A DNA stretch of 64,000 bases from Tritrichomonas musculus. Lineage: Eukaryota; Parabasalia; Tritrichomonadida; Tritrichomonadidae. Below are positions 1 through 11,200 of the stretch, piece after piece. The DNA lies in assembly GCA_039105265.1 (NCBI GenBank), contig JAPFFF010000004.1:2046001-2110000 (forward strand), written 5' to 3'. Both the position numbers and the translations under genes were made by a program. Below the pieces are notes generated by a model that was given only the letters and a program-made list of their open reading frames with translations, did no database searches and was not told where the DNA came from. The first letter of the stretch is position 1, and every line of letters begins with the position of its first letter.

Positions 1-3000
1 AAAGCCTCAACAGCAAGATCACAGAATTAACATCAACAATCGAATCTCTCAACAGCAAGATTTCTGAACTACAATCAACAATCGAAGCCAAGGACAGAGA
101 GATCGAATCACTTAACAGCAAGATCACAGAATTAACATCAACAATCGAATCTCTCAACAGCAAGATTTCAGAATTACAATCAACAATCGAAGCCAAGGAC
201 AGAGAGATCGAATCACTCAATGGAAAGATCAGTGAATTACAATCAACAATCGAATCTCTCAACAGCAAGATCAGCGAATTACAATCAACAATCGAAGCCA
301 AGGACAGAGAGATCGAATCACTCAACAGCAAGATCAGTGAATTAACATCAACAATCGAATCTCTCAACAGCAAGATCAGCGAATTACAATCAACAATCGA
401 AGCCAAGGACAGAGAGATTGAATCACTCAACGGAAAGATCAGTGAATTAACATCAACCATCGAAGGACTCAATGCAAAGATTGCAGAACTTCAATCAACA
501 GTTGAAGCTAAAGAAAGAGAAATCGAAGCCCTCAATGGTAAGATCAGCGAATTACAATCAACAATCGAAGCCAAGGACAGAGAGATCGAATCACTCAACG
601 GAAAGATCAGTGAATTAACATCAACCATCGAATCTCTCAACAGCAAGATCAGTGAATTACAATCAACAATCGAAGCTAAAGATCGTGAGATCGAAAGCCT
701 CAACAGCAAGATCACAGAATTAACATCTACAATCGAATCTCTCAACAGCAAGATTTCAGAATTACAATCAACAATCGAAGATAAAGATCGTGAGATCGAA
801 AGCCTCAACAGCAAGATCACAGAATTAACATCAACAATCGAATCTCTCAACAGCAAGATTTCAGAATTACAATCAACAATCGAAGCTAAAGATCGTGAGA
901 TCGAAAGCCTCAACAGCAAGATCACAGAATTAACATCAACAATCGAATCCCTCAACAGCAAGATCAGTGAATTACAATCAACAATCGAAGCTAAAGATCG
1001 TGAGATCGAAAGCCTCAACAGCAAGATCACAGAATTAACATCTACAATCGAATCTCTCAACAGCAAGATTTCAGAATTACAATCAACAATCGAAGCTAAA
1101 GATCGTGAGATCGAAAGCCTCAACAGCAAGATCACAGAATTAACATCAACAATCGAATCCCTCAACAGCAAGATTTCAGAATTACAATCAACAATCGAAG
1201 CCAAGGACAGAGAGATCGAATCACTCAACGGAAAGATCAGCGAATTACAATCAGAAATCGAGAACCTCAAACAACAAATCGAATCCCTCAACAGCAAGAT
1301 TTCTGAATTACAATCAACAATCGAAGCCAAGGACAGAGAGATCGAATCACTCAACAGCAAGATTTCTGAACTACAATCAACAATCGAAGCTAAAGATCGT
1401 GAGATCGAAAGCCTCAACAGCAAGATCACAGAATTAACATCAACAATCGAATCTCTCAACAGCAAGATTTCAGAATTACAATCAACAATCGAAGCCAAGG
1501 ACAGAGAGATCGAATCACTCAACAGCAAGATCACAGAATTAACATCAACAATCGAATCTCTCAACAGCAAGATTTCAGAATTACAATCAACAATCGAAGC
1601 TAAAGATCGTGAGATCGAAAGCCTCAACAGCAAGATCACAGAATTAACATCAACAATCGAATCTCTCAACAGCAAGATTTCAGAATTACAATCAACAATC
1701 GAAGCCAAGGACAGAGAGATCGAATCACTCAATGGAAAGATCAGTGAATTACAATCAACAATCGAATCTCTCAACAGCAAGATTTCAGAATTACAATCAA
1801 CAATCGAAGCCAAGGACAGAGAGATCGAATCACTCAACGGAAAGATCAGTGAATTAACATCAACCATCGAATCTCTCAACAGCAAGATTTCAGAATTACA
1901 ATCAACAATCGAAGCCAAGGACAGAGAGATCGAATCACTCAACAGCAAGATCACAGAATTAACATCTACAATCGAATCTCTCAACAGCAAGATTTCAGAA
2001 TTACAATCAACAATCGAAGCTAAAGATCGTGAGATCGAAAGCCTCAACAGCAAGATCACAGAATTAACATCAACAATCGAATCCCTCAACAGCAAGATTT
2101 CAGAATTACAATCAACAATCGAAGCCAAGGACAGAGAGATCGAATCACTCAACGGAAAGATCAGCGAATTACAATCAGAAATCGAGAACCTCAAACAACA
2201 AATCGAATCCCTCAACAGCAAGATTTCTGAATTACAATCAACTATCGAAGCCAAGGACAGAGAGATCGAATCACTCAATGGAAAGATCAGTGAATTACAA
2301 TCAACAATCGAATCTCTCAACAGCAAGATTTCAGAATTACAATCAACAATCGAAGCCAAGGACAGAGAGATCGAATCACTCAACGGAAAGATCAGTGAAT
2401 TAACATCAACCATCGAATCTCTCAACAGCAAGATTTCAGAATTACAATCAACAATCGAAGCCAAGGACAGAGAGATCGAATCACTCAACAGCAAGATCAC
2501 AGAATTAACATCTACAATCGAATCTCTCAACAGCAAGATTTCAGAATTACAATCAACAATCGAAGCTAAAGATCGTGAGATCGAAAGCCTCAACAGCAAG
2601 ATCACAGAATTAACATCAACAATCGAATCCCTCAACAGCAAGATTTCAGAATTACAATCAACAATCGAAGCCAAGGACAGAGAGATCGAATCACTCAACG
2701 GAAAGATCAGCGAATTACAATCAGAAATCGAGAACCTCAAACAACAAATCGAATCCCTCAACAGCAAGATTTCTGAATTACAATCAACTATCGAAGCCAA
2801 GGACAGAGAGATCGAATCACTCAACAGCAAGATCAGTGAATTAACATCAACAATCGAATCCCTCAACAGCAAGATTTCAGAATTACAATCAACTATCGAA
2901 GCCAAGGACAGAGAGATCGAATCACTCAACGGAAAGATCAGCGAATTACAATCAGAAATCGAGAACCTCAAACAACAAATCGAATCCCTCAACAGCAAGA

Positions 3001-6000
3001 TTTCTGAATTACAATCAACAATCGAAGCCAAGGACAGAGAGATCGAATCACTCAACAGCAAGATTTCTGAATTGACCAATGAAATCTCAAGATTGAACTC
3101 AGAAATCGAGAACTACAAGCAACAAATCGAACAACTCAACAGCAAGATCAATGACTTAACACGTGAACTTGAAGAAAAGAACAGAGAAATTGAACAACTC
3201 AACAACAAGATTTCAGAATTACAATCAACAATCGAAGCTAAGGATCGTGAAATCGAATCTCTCAATGGAAAGATCAATGAATTACAATCAACAATCGAAT
3301 CACTCAACAGCAAGATCACTGAATTGACCAACGAAATCTCAAGATTGAACTCAGAAATCGAAAACTACAAACAACAAATCGAACAACTCAACAGCAAGAT
3401 TTCAGAATTACAATCAACAATCGAAGCTAAAGATCGTGAAATCGAAAGCCTCAACAACAAGATCAATGAATTACAATCAACAATTGAATCACTCAACAGC
3501 AAGATCAGTGAATTAACCAACGAAATCTCAAGATTGAACTCAGAAATTGAAAACTACAAACAACAAATTGAATCTCTCAACAGCAAGATCAGCGAATTAC
3601 AATCAACAATTGAAGCAAAGGACAGAGAGATTGAAAGCCTCAACAACAAGATCAATGAATTACAATCAACAATTGAATCACTCAACAGCAAGATCAGTGA
3701 ATTGACCAATGAAATCTCAAGATTGAACTCAGAAATCGAGAACTACAAGCAACAAATCGAACAACTCAACAGCAAGATCAATGACTTAACACGTGAACTT
3801 GAAGAAAAGAACAGAGAAATTGAACAACTCAACAACAAGATTTCAGAATTACAATCAACAATTGAAAGCAAGGATCGTGAAATTGAAAGCCTCAACAACA
3901 AGATCAATGAATTACAATCAACAATTGAATCACTCAACAGCAAGATCAGTGAATTAACCAACGAAATCTCAAGATTGAACTCTGAAATTGAAAACTACAA
4001 ACAACAAATCGAAACACTCAACAGCAAGATTTCAGAATTACAATCAACAATTGAAAGCAAGGATCGTGAAATTGAAAGCCTCAACAGCAAGATCAACGAT
4101 TTGAACAACGAAATCTCAAGATTGAACTCTGAAATTGAAAACTACAAACAACAAATCGAAACCCTCAACAGCAAGATTTCAGAGTTAACATCTACAATTG
4201 AATCACTCAACAACAAGATTTCAGAATTACAATCAACAATTGAAAGCAAGGATCGTGAAATTGAAAGCCTCAACAGCAAGATCAACGATTTGACCAACGA
4301 AATCTCAAGATTGAACTCTGAAATTGAAAACTACAAACAACAAATCGAAACACTCAACAACAAGATCACTGAATTAACATCAACAATTGAAAGTAAGGAT
4401 CGTGAAATTGAAAGCCTCAACAGCAAGATCAACGATTTGACCAACGAAATCTCAAGATTGAACTCTGAAATTGAAAACTACAAACAACAAATCGAAACAC
4501 TCAACAGCAAGATCACAGAATTACAATCAACAATCGAAAGCAAGGATCGTGAAATTGAAAGCCTTAACAACAAGATCACAGAATTAACATCTACAATTGA
4601 AACACTCAACAGCAAGATCACAGAATTACAATCAACAATCGAAAGCAAGGATCGTGAAATCGAAGGCCTTAACAACAAGATCAACGATTTGAACAACGAA
4701 ATCAACAATTACAAACAACAAATCGAAACACTCAACAGCAAGATCACAGAATTACAATCAACAATCGAAAGCAAGGATCGTGAAATTGAAAGCCTTAACA
4801 ACAAGATCACAGAATTAACATCTACAATTGAAACACTCAACAGCAAGATCACAGAATTACAATCAACAATCGAAAGCAAGGATCGTGAAATCGAAGGCCT
4901 CAATAACAAGATCAATGATATGACCAATGAAATCAACAACTACAAACAACAAATTGAAACACTCAACAACAAGATCAGTGAAATGACCTCAACAATTGAA
5001 ACACTCAACAGCAAGATCACTGAATTAACATCAACAATTGAAAGCAAAGACCGTGAAATTGAAAGCCTCAACAACAAGGTAACTGAATTAACAAGAGAAA
5101 TTGAACGTGTCAACGAAGTTCTTCGTGAAACAGAACGTAAAGCACAAGAAGACCATGACAACTTAACACGTGAAATCGAAAGCAAGAATACAGAAATCCA
5201 GAACTTGACCAACAAGGTTTCAGAATTAACAAGAGAAGTCGAAAGTAAGAACACTGAAATCCAGAACTTGAACAACAAGGTTACTGAGTTAACAAGCACA
5301 ATTGAAAGCAAGAACACCGAAATCCAGAACTTGACCAACAAGGTTTCAGAATTAACAAGAGAAGTCGAAAGCAAGAACACTGAAATCCAGAACTTGAACA
5401 ACAAGGTAACCGAATTAACAAGGACTGTTGAAAGCAAGAACACTGAAATCCAGAACTTGACCAACAAGGTTTCAGAAATGAAGTCTGAAATTGAACGTAT
5501 CACAAACAACTACGAAACCAAGATCAGTGAATTGAAGTCTGAAATGACCAAAGAAATTGAACGCATCACAAACAACTACGAAACCAAGATCAATGACATG
5601 AAATCAGAAATGACAAGAGAAATCGAAAATGTTAAGAATAACTATGAAAGCAAGATCAGCGAGATGAAATCAGAAAATGAACGTATCATCAACAACTACG
5701 AAAACAAGATCAGCGAAATGAAGTCTGAAATTGAACGTGTCACAAACAACTACGAAACCAAGATCAGCGAAATGAAGTCTGAAATGACAAGAGAAATCGA
5801 AAATGTCAAGAACAACTATGAAAGCAAGATCAGCGAGATCAAATCCGAAAACGAACGTGTCATTAACAACTACGAAAGCAAGATCAATGACATAAAATCA
5901 GAAATGACAAGAGAAATCGAAAATGTCAAGAACAACTACGAAAGCAAGATCAGCGAGATCAAATCCGAAAACGAACGTGTCATTAACAACTATGAAAGCA

Positions 6001-7424
6001 AGATCAATGACATGAAATCAGAAATGACAAGAGAAATTGAAAATGTCAAGAACAACTACGAAAGCAAGATCAGTGACATGAAATCCGAAAATGAACGTGC
6101 CATTAACAACTATGAAAACAAGGTCAATGAAATGAAATCAGAAGTTGAACGTGTCAACAATGTTGTCCGTGAAACAGAACGTAAAGCACAAGAAGACCAT
6201 GACAACTTAACACGTGAAATTGAATCAAGAAACAATGAAATCCAGAACAAGAACACTGAAATACAAAACTGCAACAGCAAGATCTCCGACATGTCAACAG
6301 AAATCCAACGTGTCAACACAGTCTTAAGCGAAACACAAAACAAGGGACAAGAAGAAACAACAAGCTTGAAGAGCGAAATCGAAAGTTTGAAGAGAGATGC
6401 ACAAGCCGACCATGACAACCTCGCAGGCGAAATCGAAAGATTGAACTCACAAATCTCAAGCATGACATCTGAAATTGAAAACTACAAGTCAACAATTGAA
6501 AGCTTGAACTCAAAGATCGGAGACTTGAACAATGAACTTGAACGCTTAAGACAAGAATTGGCCGATACACAACGTAAAGCTTCTGAAGATCATGACAGCA
6601 TGCAACACGAAATCGACACATTGAACTCAAAGATTTCTGAATTAACATCTGAAATTGAACGCTTAAGACAAGAATTGGCTAGTGCTCAACGTGATGCTCA
6701 ACAAGACCATGACAACTTATCTGCTGAAATCGAAAGATTAAAGCAAGAATTAGTCCAAACACAACGTGATGCTCAACAAGACCACGACAACTTATCACGT
6801 GAAATCGAAAGCAAGAACTCAGAAATCGACAGCTTGAACTCAAAGATTTCAGAATTAACATCAGAAATCGAACGCTTAAGACAAGAATTATCAGAAACAC
6901 AACGTTCTGCTCAACAAGATCACGATAACTTATCTGCTGAAATCGAAAGATTAAAGCAAGAATTAGAACAAACACAACGTGATGCTCAACAAGACCATGA
7001 CAACTTATCAGCTGAAATCGAAAGATTAAAGCAAGAATTAGCTCAAACACAACGTGATGCTCAACAAGACCATGATAACTTGTCCAATGAAATCGAAAGA
7101 TTAAAGGCTGAAATTGAACGTTTGACCAGCGAATTATCCGAAACACAACGTAACGCTCAACAAGACCATGATAACTTGTCTGCTGAAATCGAAAGATTAA
7201 AGCAAGAATTAGCTCAAACACAACGTGATGCCCAACAAGATCATGACAACTTATCAGCCGAAATCGAAAGATTAAAGATGGAAATTTCACAATTGAACAT
7301 CAAGTTAACTGAAACAATCCAGAACGCAGAAATTGATCACAACAACCTTTGCCAAGAAATCGAAAGGTACAAGAAGGCTTTAATTGAAATCGGTGAAATT
7401 GATGAAAATGCTCTTCGTAACTAA
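1..7424 (+). CDS. giant coiled-coil repeat protein, 5' end outside window
   Basis: The frame is open from base 3 to a TAA at 7422-7424, giving 2,473 residues. No start is visible, so the gene begins upstream. Nearly all of it is coiled coil. The first ~1,000 residues alternate a 21-residue unit (STIEAKDREIESLNSKI type) with a 14-residue unit (STIESLNSKISELQ), making 35 residues or five heptads. Next come units with NEISRLNSEIENYKQQIE, then 21-residue SKNTEIQNL(N/T)NKV units. A stretch of alternating 22- and 18-residue NNYESKI units follows, whose lengths fit hendecads. The end carries 25-residue QTQRDAQQDHDNLSAEIERL units (7+7+11). There is no signal peptide, membrane span or catalytic domain in view. 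Trichomonad genomes hold many such proteins, often misnamed viral A-type inclusion protein; a cytoskeletal or filament role is inference. A higher G+C than the spacers and heavy use of AAC, AAG and ATC suggest strong expression. Confidence 0.9.
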   Translation, partial: SLNSKITELTSTIESLNSKISELQSTIEAKDREIESLNSKITELTSTIESLNSKISELQSTIEAKDREIESLNGKISELQSTIESLNSKISELQSTIEAKDREIESLNSKISELTSTIESLNSKISELQSTIEAKDREIESLNGKISELTSTIEGLNAKIAELQSTVEAKEREIEALNGKISELQSTIEAKDREIESLNGKISELTSTIESLNSKISELQSTIEAKDREIESLNSKITELTSTIESLNSKISELQSTIEDKDREIESLNSKITELTSTIESLNSKISELQSTIEAKDREIESLNSKITELTSTIESLNSKISELQSTIEAKDREIESLNSKITELTSTIESLNSKISELQSTIEAKDREIESLNSKITELTSTIESLNSKISELQSTIEAKDREIESLNGKISELQSEIENLKQQIESLNSKISELQSTIEAKDREIESLNSKISELQSTIEAKDREIESLNSKITELTSTIESLNSKISELQSTIEAKDREIESLNSKITELTSTIESLNSKISELQSTIEAKDREIESLNSKITELTSTIESLNSKISELQSTIEAKDREIESLNGKISELQSTIESLNSKISELQSTIEAKDREIESLNGKISELTSTIESLNSKISELQSTIEAKDREIESLNSKITELTSTIESLNSKISELQSTIEAKDREIESLNSKITELTSTIESLNSKISELQSTIEAKDREIESLNGKISELQSEIENLKQQIESLNSKISELQSTIEAKDREIESLNGKISELQSTIESLNSKISELQSTIEAKDREIESLNGKISELTSTIESLNSKISELQSTIEAKDREIESLNSKITELTSTIESLNSKISELQSTIEAKDREIESLNSKITELTSTIESLNSKISELQSTIEAKDREIESLNGKISELQSEIENLKQQIESLNSKISELQSTIEAKDREIESLNSKISELTSTIESLNSKISELQSTIEAKDREIESLNGKISELQSEIENLKQQIESLNSKISELQSTIEAKDREIESLNSKISELTNEISRLNSEIENYKQQIEQLNSKINDLTRELEEKNREIEQLNNKISELQSTIEAKDREIESLNGKINELQSTIESLNSKITELTNEISRLNSEIENYKQQIEQLNSKISELQSTIEAKDREIESLNNKINELQSTIESLNSKISELTNEISRLNSEIENYKQQIESLNSKISELQSTIEAKDREIESLNNKINELQSTIESLNSKISELTNEISRLNSEIENYKQQIEQLNSKINDLTRELEEKNREIEQLNNKISELQSTIESKDREIESLNNKINELQSTIESLNSKISELTNEISRLNSEIENYKQQIETLNSKISELQSTIESKDREIESLNSKINDLNNEISRLNSEIENYKQQIETLNSKISELTSTIESLNNKISELQSTIESKDREIESLNSKINDLTNEISRLNSEIENYKQQIETLNNKITELTSTIESKDREIESLNSKINDLTNEISRLNSEIENYKQQIETLNSKITELQSTIESKDREIESLNNKITELTSTIETLNSKITELQSTIESKDREIEGLNNKINDLNNEINNYKQQIETLNSKITELQSTIESKDREIESLNNKITELTSTIETLNSKITELQSTIESKDREIEGLNNKINDMTNEINNYKQQIETLNNKISEMTSTIETLNSKITELTSTIESKDREIESLNNKVTELTREIERVNEVLRETERKAQEDHDNLTREIESKNTEIQNLTNKVSELTREVESKNTEIQNLNNKVTELTSTIESKNTEIQNLTNKVSELTREVESKNTEIQNLNNKVTELTRTVESKNTEIQNLTNKVSEMKSEIERITNNYETKISELKSEMTKEIERITNNYETKINDMKSEMTREIENVKNNYESKISEMKSENERIINNYENKISEMKSEIERVTNNYETKISEMKSEMTREIENVKNNYESKISEIKSENERVINNYESKINDIKSEMTREIENVKNNYESKISEIKSENERVINNYESKINDMKSEMTREIENVKNNYESKISDMKSENERAINNYENKVNEMKSEVERVNNVVRETERKAQEDHDNLTREIESRNNEIQNKNTEIQNCNSKISDMSTEIQRVNTVLSETQNKGQEETTSLKSEIESLKRDAQADHDNLAGEIERLNSQISSMTSEIENYKSTIESLNSKIGDLNNELERLRQELADTQRKASEDHDSMQHEIDTLNSKISELTSEIERLRQELASAQRDAQQDHDNLSAEIERLKQELVQTQRDAQQDHDNLSREIESKNSEIDSLNSKISELTSEIERLRQELSETQRSAQQDHDNLSAEIERLKQELEQTQRDAQQDHDNLSAEIERLKQELAQTQRDAQQDHDNLSNEIERLKAEIERLTSELSETQRNAQQDHDNLSAEIERLKQELAQTQRDAQQDHDNLSAEIERLKMEISQLNIKLTETIQNAEIDHNNLCQEIERYKKALIEIGEIDENALRN
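3..3060 (+). repeat. coding tandem repeats, 105-bp unit with 546-bp higher-order repeat
   Basis: Within the coiled-coil gene the DNA repeats with a 105-bp period (35 codons), seen for example in the GATCGTGAGATCGAAAGCCT motif recurring near 676, 782, 887, 992 and 1097. A larger 546-bp period (182 codons, 26 heptads) is visible between about 1731-2276 and 2277-2822. The block containing GAGAACCTCAAACAAC recurs at 2184 and 2730 in that register. Copies differ by few silent changes, which points to recent unequal exchange or gene conversion. Confidence 0.85.
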
Positions 7425-7546
7425 GCCTCCCACATAACACATTATTTATAGATCATAGATTATAGATTTATAGAGTATTTATCATTTTTAATAAATAATT
7501 AATAATTTTTAAAAATTCATTATATTTTTTTATAAATATTTAAATT

Positions 7547-7579
7547 GGACCATTCGAAGGTCTGAACTTCGAATGGTCC
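7547..7579. other. perfect 13-bp stem-loop in the 3' flank
   Basis: GGACCATTCGAAG (7547-7559) is followed by a 7-base loop (GTCTGAA) and the exact reverse complement CTTCGAATGGTCC (7567-7579). It lies 122 bp downstream of the coiled-coil stop in otherwise very AT-rich DNA, and its G+C stands out. It could act in 3'-end formation or mRNA stability of the coiled-coil gene, or be a relic of a small inverted-repeat element. Function is unknown. Confidence 0.7.
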
Positions 7580-7660
7580 TACAATTATTTGAATCTAATA
7601 ATATATTGAATATTAGATATGCACCACATTCTGATTACGAATTGTACTCAATATATTGAT

Positions 7661-8085
7661 TGTAACTCATACATAACACACTGTCTATTACTCATACATA
7701 ACACACTGTCTATTACTCATACATAACACACTGTCTATTACTCATACATAACACACTGTCTATTACTCATACATAACACACTGTCTATTACTCATACATA
7801 ACACACTGTCTATTACTCATACATAACACACTGTCTATTACTCATACATAACACACTGTCTATTACTCATACATAACACACTGTCTATTACTCATACATA
7901 ACACACTGTCTATTACTCATACATGACACACTGTCTATTACTCATACATAACACACTGTCTATTACTCATACATAACACACTGTCTATTACTCATACATA
8001 ACACACTGTCTATTACTCATACATAACACACCGACTATTACTCAAATACAACATATTAATTATTATTCATACACAATACTGTAAA
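7661..8085. repeat. 25-bp minisatellite, 15 full copies plus two degenerate
   Basis: Fifteen head-to-tail 25-bp units run from 7661 to 8035. Each typical unit begins TATTACTCATACATAACACA and ends CTGTC. Two decayed units follow to about 8085. Inner copies are nearly identical: one has ACATGACACA, and the first and last differ slightly. There are no unique spacers, so it is not CRISPR. The array fills the space between two convergent genes (stops at 7424 and 8265). The other 350 bases of this spacer are AT-rich with no gene seen. Confidence 0.95.
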
Positions 8086-8264
8086 GGCTAAATCATCTCA
8101 AATAATAGTAATCAAATGATAATAGTATTTTTATATTATCCTGCAACAACAACAAATAAAAAAGGAAAGGAGGAAAACAAATATATATTTTATAATGATT
8201 AAACATAAAATTTGTAAAATCGCGTAAAACAATGATGATAAAAAAAAAACAATAAAAAAGAGAA

Positions 8265-11200
8265 CTAATAATGACCAAAATTAAGAATGTCAGAGCCTTG
8301 AGCACAACTCGTGCATAAATCAGTTCCTTCATAGCGACATGAATCACACAGCGGCATCTGACATTTCACGCAGACAGTTGTCTGCGGATTCTCACAGAAG
8401 CTGCACTGCATGATGCGCGTCCTTGGATCAAAAGCTGAGATCTCAACAACACGAACAACGCCTCTCTCGTCGACAGTTGAAAAACGTGGAACAGTTGTCA
8501 CTGAGCTCGTGATTGTGACGATTCCAGATTTCGTGCTGAAGGCTGAATTTGAGACGAGTCTCTTCACGACCAAGAAATCATATGTCTTCTGATCAGCGGC
8601 GAGAATTGTGACGTTTCCGTTACTTTGTCCGATGACTATGAGGCGGTTGTTGAATGTGAAATCTAGCCCGAGCAGCGTCATGCAAGTGCAGACAACAGGA
8701 GTCGACGATGCTGATTCAGGGCTCTTATTCTTTTTTGTGCCAATATCATCATCATTATAACGGTCATTTCTATTACTAACATAATGATTATTATTACAAA
8801 TAAGGATACTATTATACGTGTCATTTTCATAATCATCATCATCATCAACACCACCAGACTTAATTCCATTATTATCAGTGTCAGTAGTATTGCTATTCTC
8901 ACTGCCGCTATTATTTGTATCATTAGCATTACTGTTACTAATTGTACTAGCTTTAGTGTTGCTGTTATTAATTGTTCCAGTTTTAGTGGTGCTGCTTTTG
9001 GTGGCTTGACTTGGGTATCCTTGCATGTCAAACTTGAAGGTTCGCAAGAGGACTGCGTTGGACGAGTATTGGCGGACTTCTGTTTGTCCGAGGACTGTCA
9101 AAACACCATTGAATTGATCAAATGCAATTTGGATTGGCGTGAAGTCGAGCTTGATTGATCTGTGTCGCATCTGTGTTGCAATATTCCACATCACAATTGA
9201 CACGGAATTCTCGCCATCGAATCTTTCTCTCACGAAGACAGAAGCGCAGAGATAATCTTGCGAAAACACGGATGACATTTTGCAGCTTGAACCGAACTCT
9301 ACGAATGACGAGAACTTGTTGATGTCGATTGGCTTTCCTCTTTCGAATACGATCTGATAAATATCGACAAGACCGAAATCAAACGAAATTACCAAGAAGA
9401 AGCCGTCATCGCTAACGGAGAGATGATTCACCAACGCGAAATCGTAAGAATATTTCACGAAGACAGGCTTTCTTTGCAATTGAGAAACAGATTTATCCTC
9501 GAGAGAATCAGATTGTTCATCCATATTCAATGAACTTTCTTCTTTGATTCCACGATGCTTGCTGCCATCACGAGAAGAATCAACACTCGGCAAAGGTGAA
9601 GAAACGACAGCTTTAACACTTCCACGTGCAGCTTTCTTGAAGCTTTGTAGAGCGCTTTGCCTAGGCGTGAGAGGCTGATCGTTATTATTTCCACCTTGTC
9701 TTAAATTAGATTGAGAAGTATTCAATGTTTTTATATTCAAGTTGTCAATGAAAGAGAATGAAGGAGACTTTGCCATTGTTGTTTTAAAACGATGCCTCGA
9801 TTGTCTATTTTCATTCATTTGACTAGCAATTAAATTTGGCATTACACTTGATTTCGTTGAAGATGAATTGGAATCATTTTGTGACTTCGATAAAGAGTCA
9901 ATGAATAAAGATAAAGATTCTGATTCTTGATCAACATCGAAGTAATAATAAGTAGTCGAACATTCCATTGGTATCATTACTGTTGATGCTGCAGAACAAA
10001 CATTATCATTACAAATGCTTTTCTTTATTTTTTGCTTTTTATGTCTTTTATTCATTTCAGCAATTTTCTTCTTCATCATTGTTAATGGAAGCAACAAGAC
10101 AAGCTGCTTACCAACACTTTTTCCACTGATCCAAATTGCCGAATAAAGATGCGTCTTCATTTGAAGCTGAAGAGGATTTAAGACATCAACTGAATTCAAA
10201 TCAAAGACTTCAAAAGTAACATCATTCCAATTCTTTTTAACAGCTTTAAACATCTTTGTTGGATGAGGTTTATGAAAGAGTTGGAAAGGACATTGGCCGA
10301 AATTCAAGACTTGTGATCTAAAAGCATCTTCATCCATTTCAACATCTTCACATTTACATGAACGATAGGCCGAAGGATGGAATAAATTTTTGGCTTCAAT
10401 CGCTGCTTCTCCACTTTGTTGGAAACCGAAAATTAAATTAATCCAAGAATGAATGCTTTGTGATTCATTTAGATACTTCATTCCATTCTCAGAGAAATAA
10501 TAAGGATTGTTCTTTGACCATTCTGGCAAAGTTACATTATCAGGGACACTTAATTTAATGTTGCTTAAATTAACTAAGGCTTCAGGAGTCTGATACATTG
10601 CAGGAATCAATTCTTTCAAATCGGAAGGATTAGAAACAGCTGCCGAATTCCAAGCATCAGCCACTGATATAAACAAACGTTGTGAATTATCCCAACCGTT
10701 GTTCAAATCCCATTGAAAGAACGTGAATGGTGGAAGTCTCATCAAGAACCAAAAAACAATCCCCGGAAGCGAATAATGAAAACCATAATAATATTTCAAT
10801 GGACTACTTAGTTCATATGTTTGGTCATAGTGTCTTGCTCGGTTTTCATTCAGTTGTCCCATTGGCAATGTCAAATTACGTGCTTCTAAAGTAGTTGGAC
10901 TTACAACCCATGGAACAACTGGATACTGGGAAAGATCAGCAAAAGAACGGCCACCGAATGCATTCAATAACATAAGATAATCAAAGTTACTTATCACATT
11001 ATTTTGCCATAAAAATGTAGATTGTTCTAACGTTTGAATGGTGTATAAAATGTGACTAGGCGGATAAGATCGTCGAAGATTCGTCTTTTGACCAATCAGC
11101 TTCGATGCTGACGTCATTTCTGAATGACTTGAAAAGAGAAGAATCAAATTAGATGCGCCAATAGTTGATATGCAAAGACCAACTTTTTTATGGACATAAA

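Noticed and set aside
491..3079. Long minus-strand open frame of 862 codons
   Set aside because: It is the antisense of the heptad-repeat coding DNA, where codon choice avoids stops on the other strand. Its Ser/Leu-rich repeats mirror the sense repeats and it does not begin at a plausible gene start.
1..7424. Viral A-type inclusion protein, a label often given to such proteins
   Set aside because: The likeness is only coiled-coil composition; nothing viral is present.
7661..8085. Possible CRISPR array
   Set aside because: Units are directly tandem with no unique spacers, and the organism is eukaryotic.
8784..9158. Hydrophobic + strand open frames opposite the BEACH gene (also near 11568-12087)
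   Set aside because: They are antisense to Asn/Ser/Asp-rich linkers, which read as Ile/Leu-rich on the other strand.
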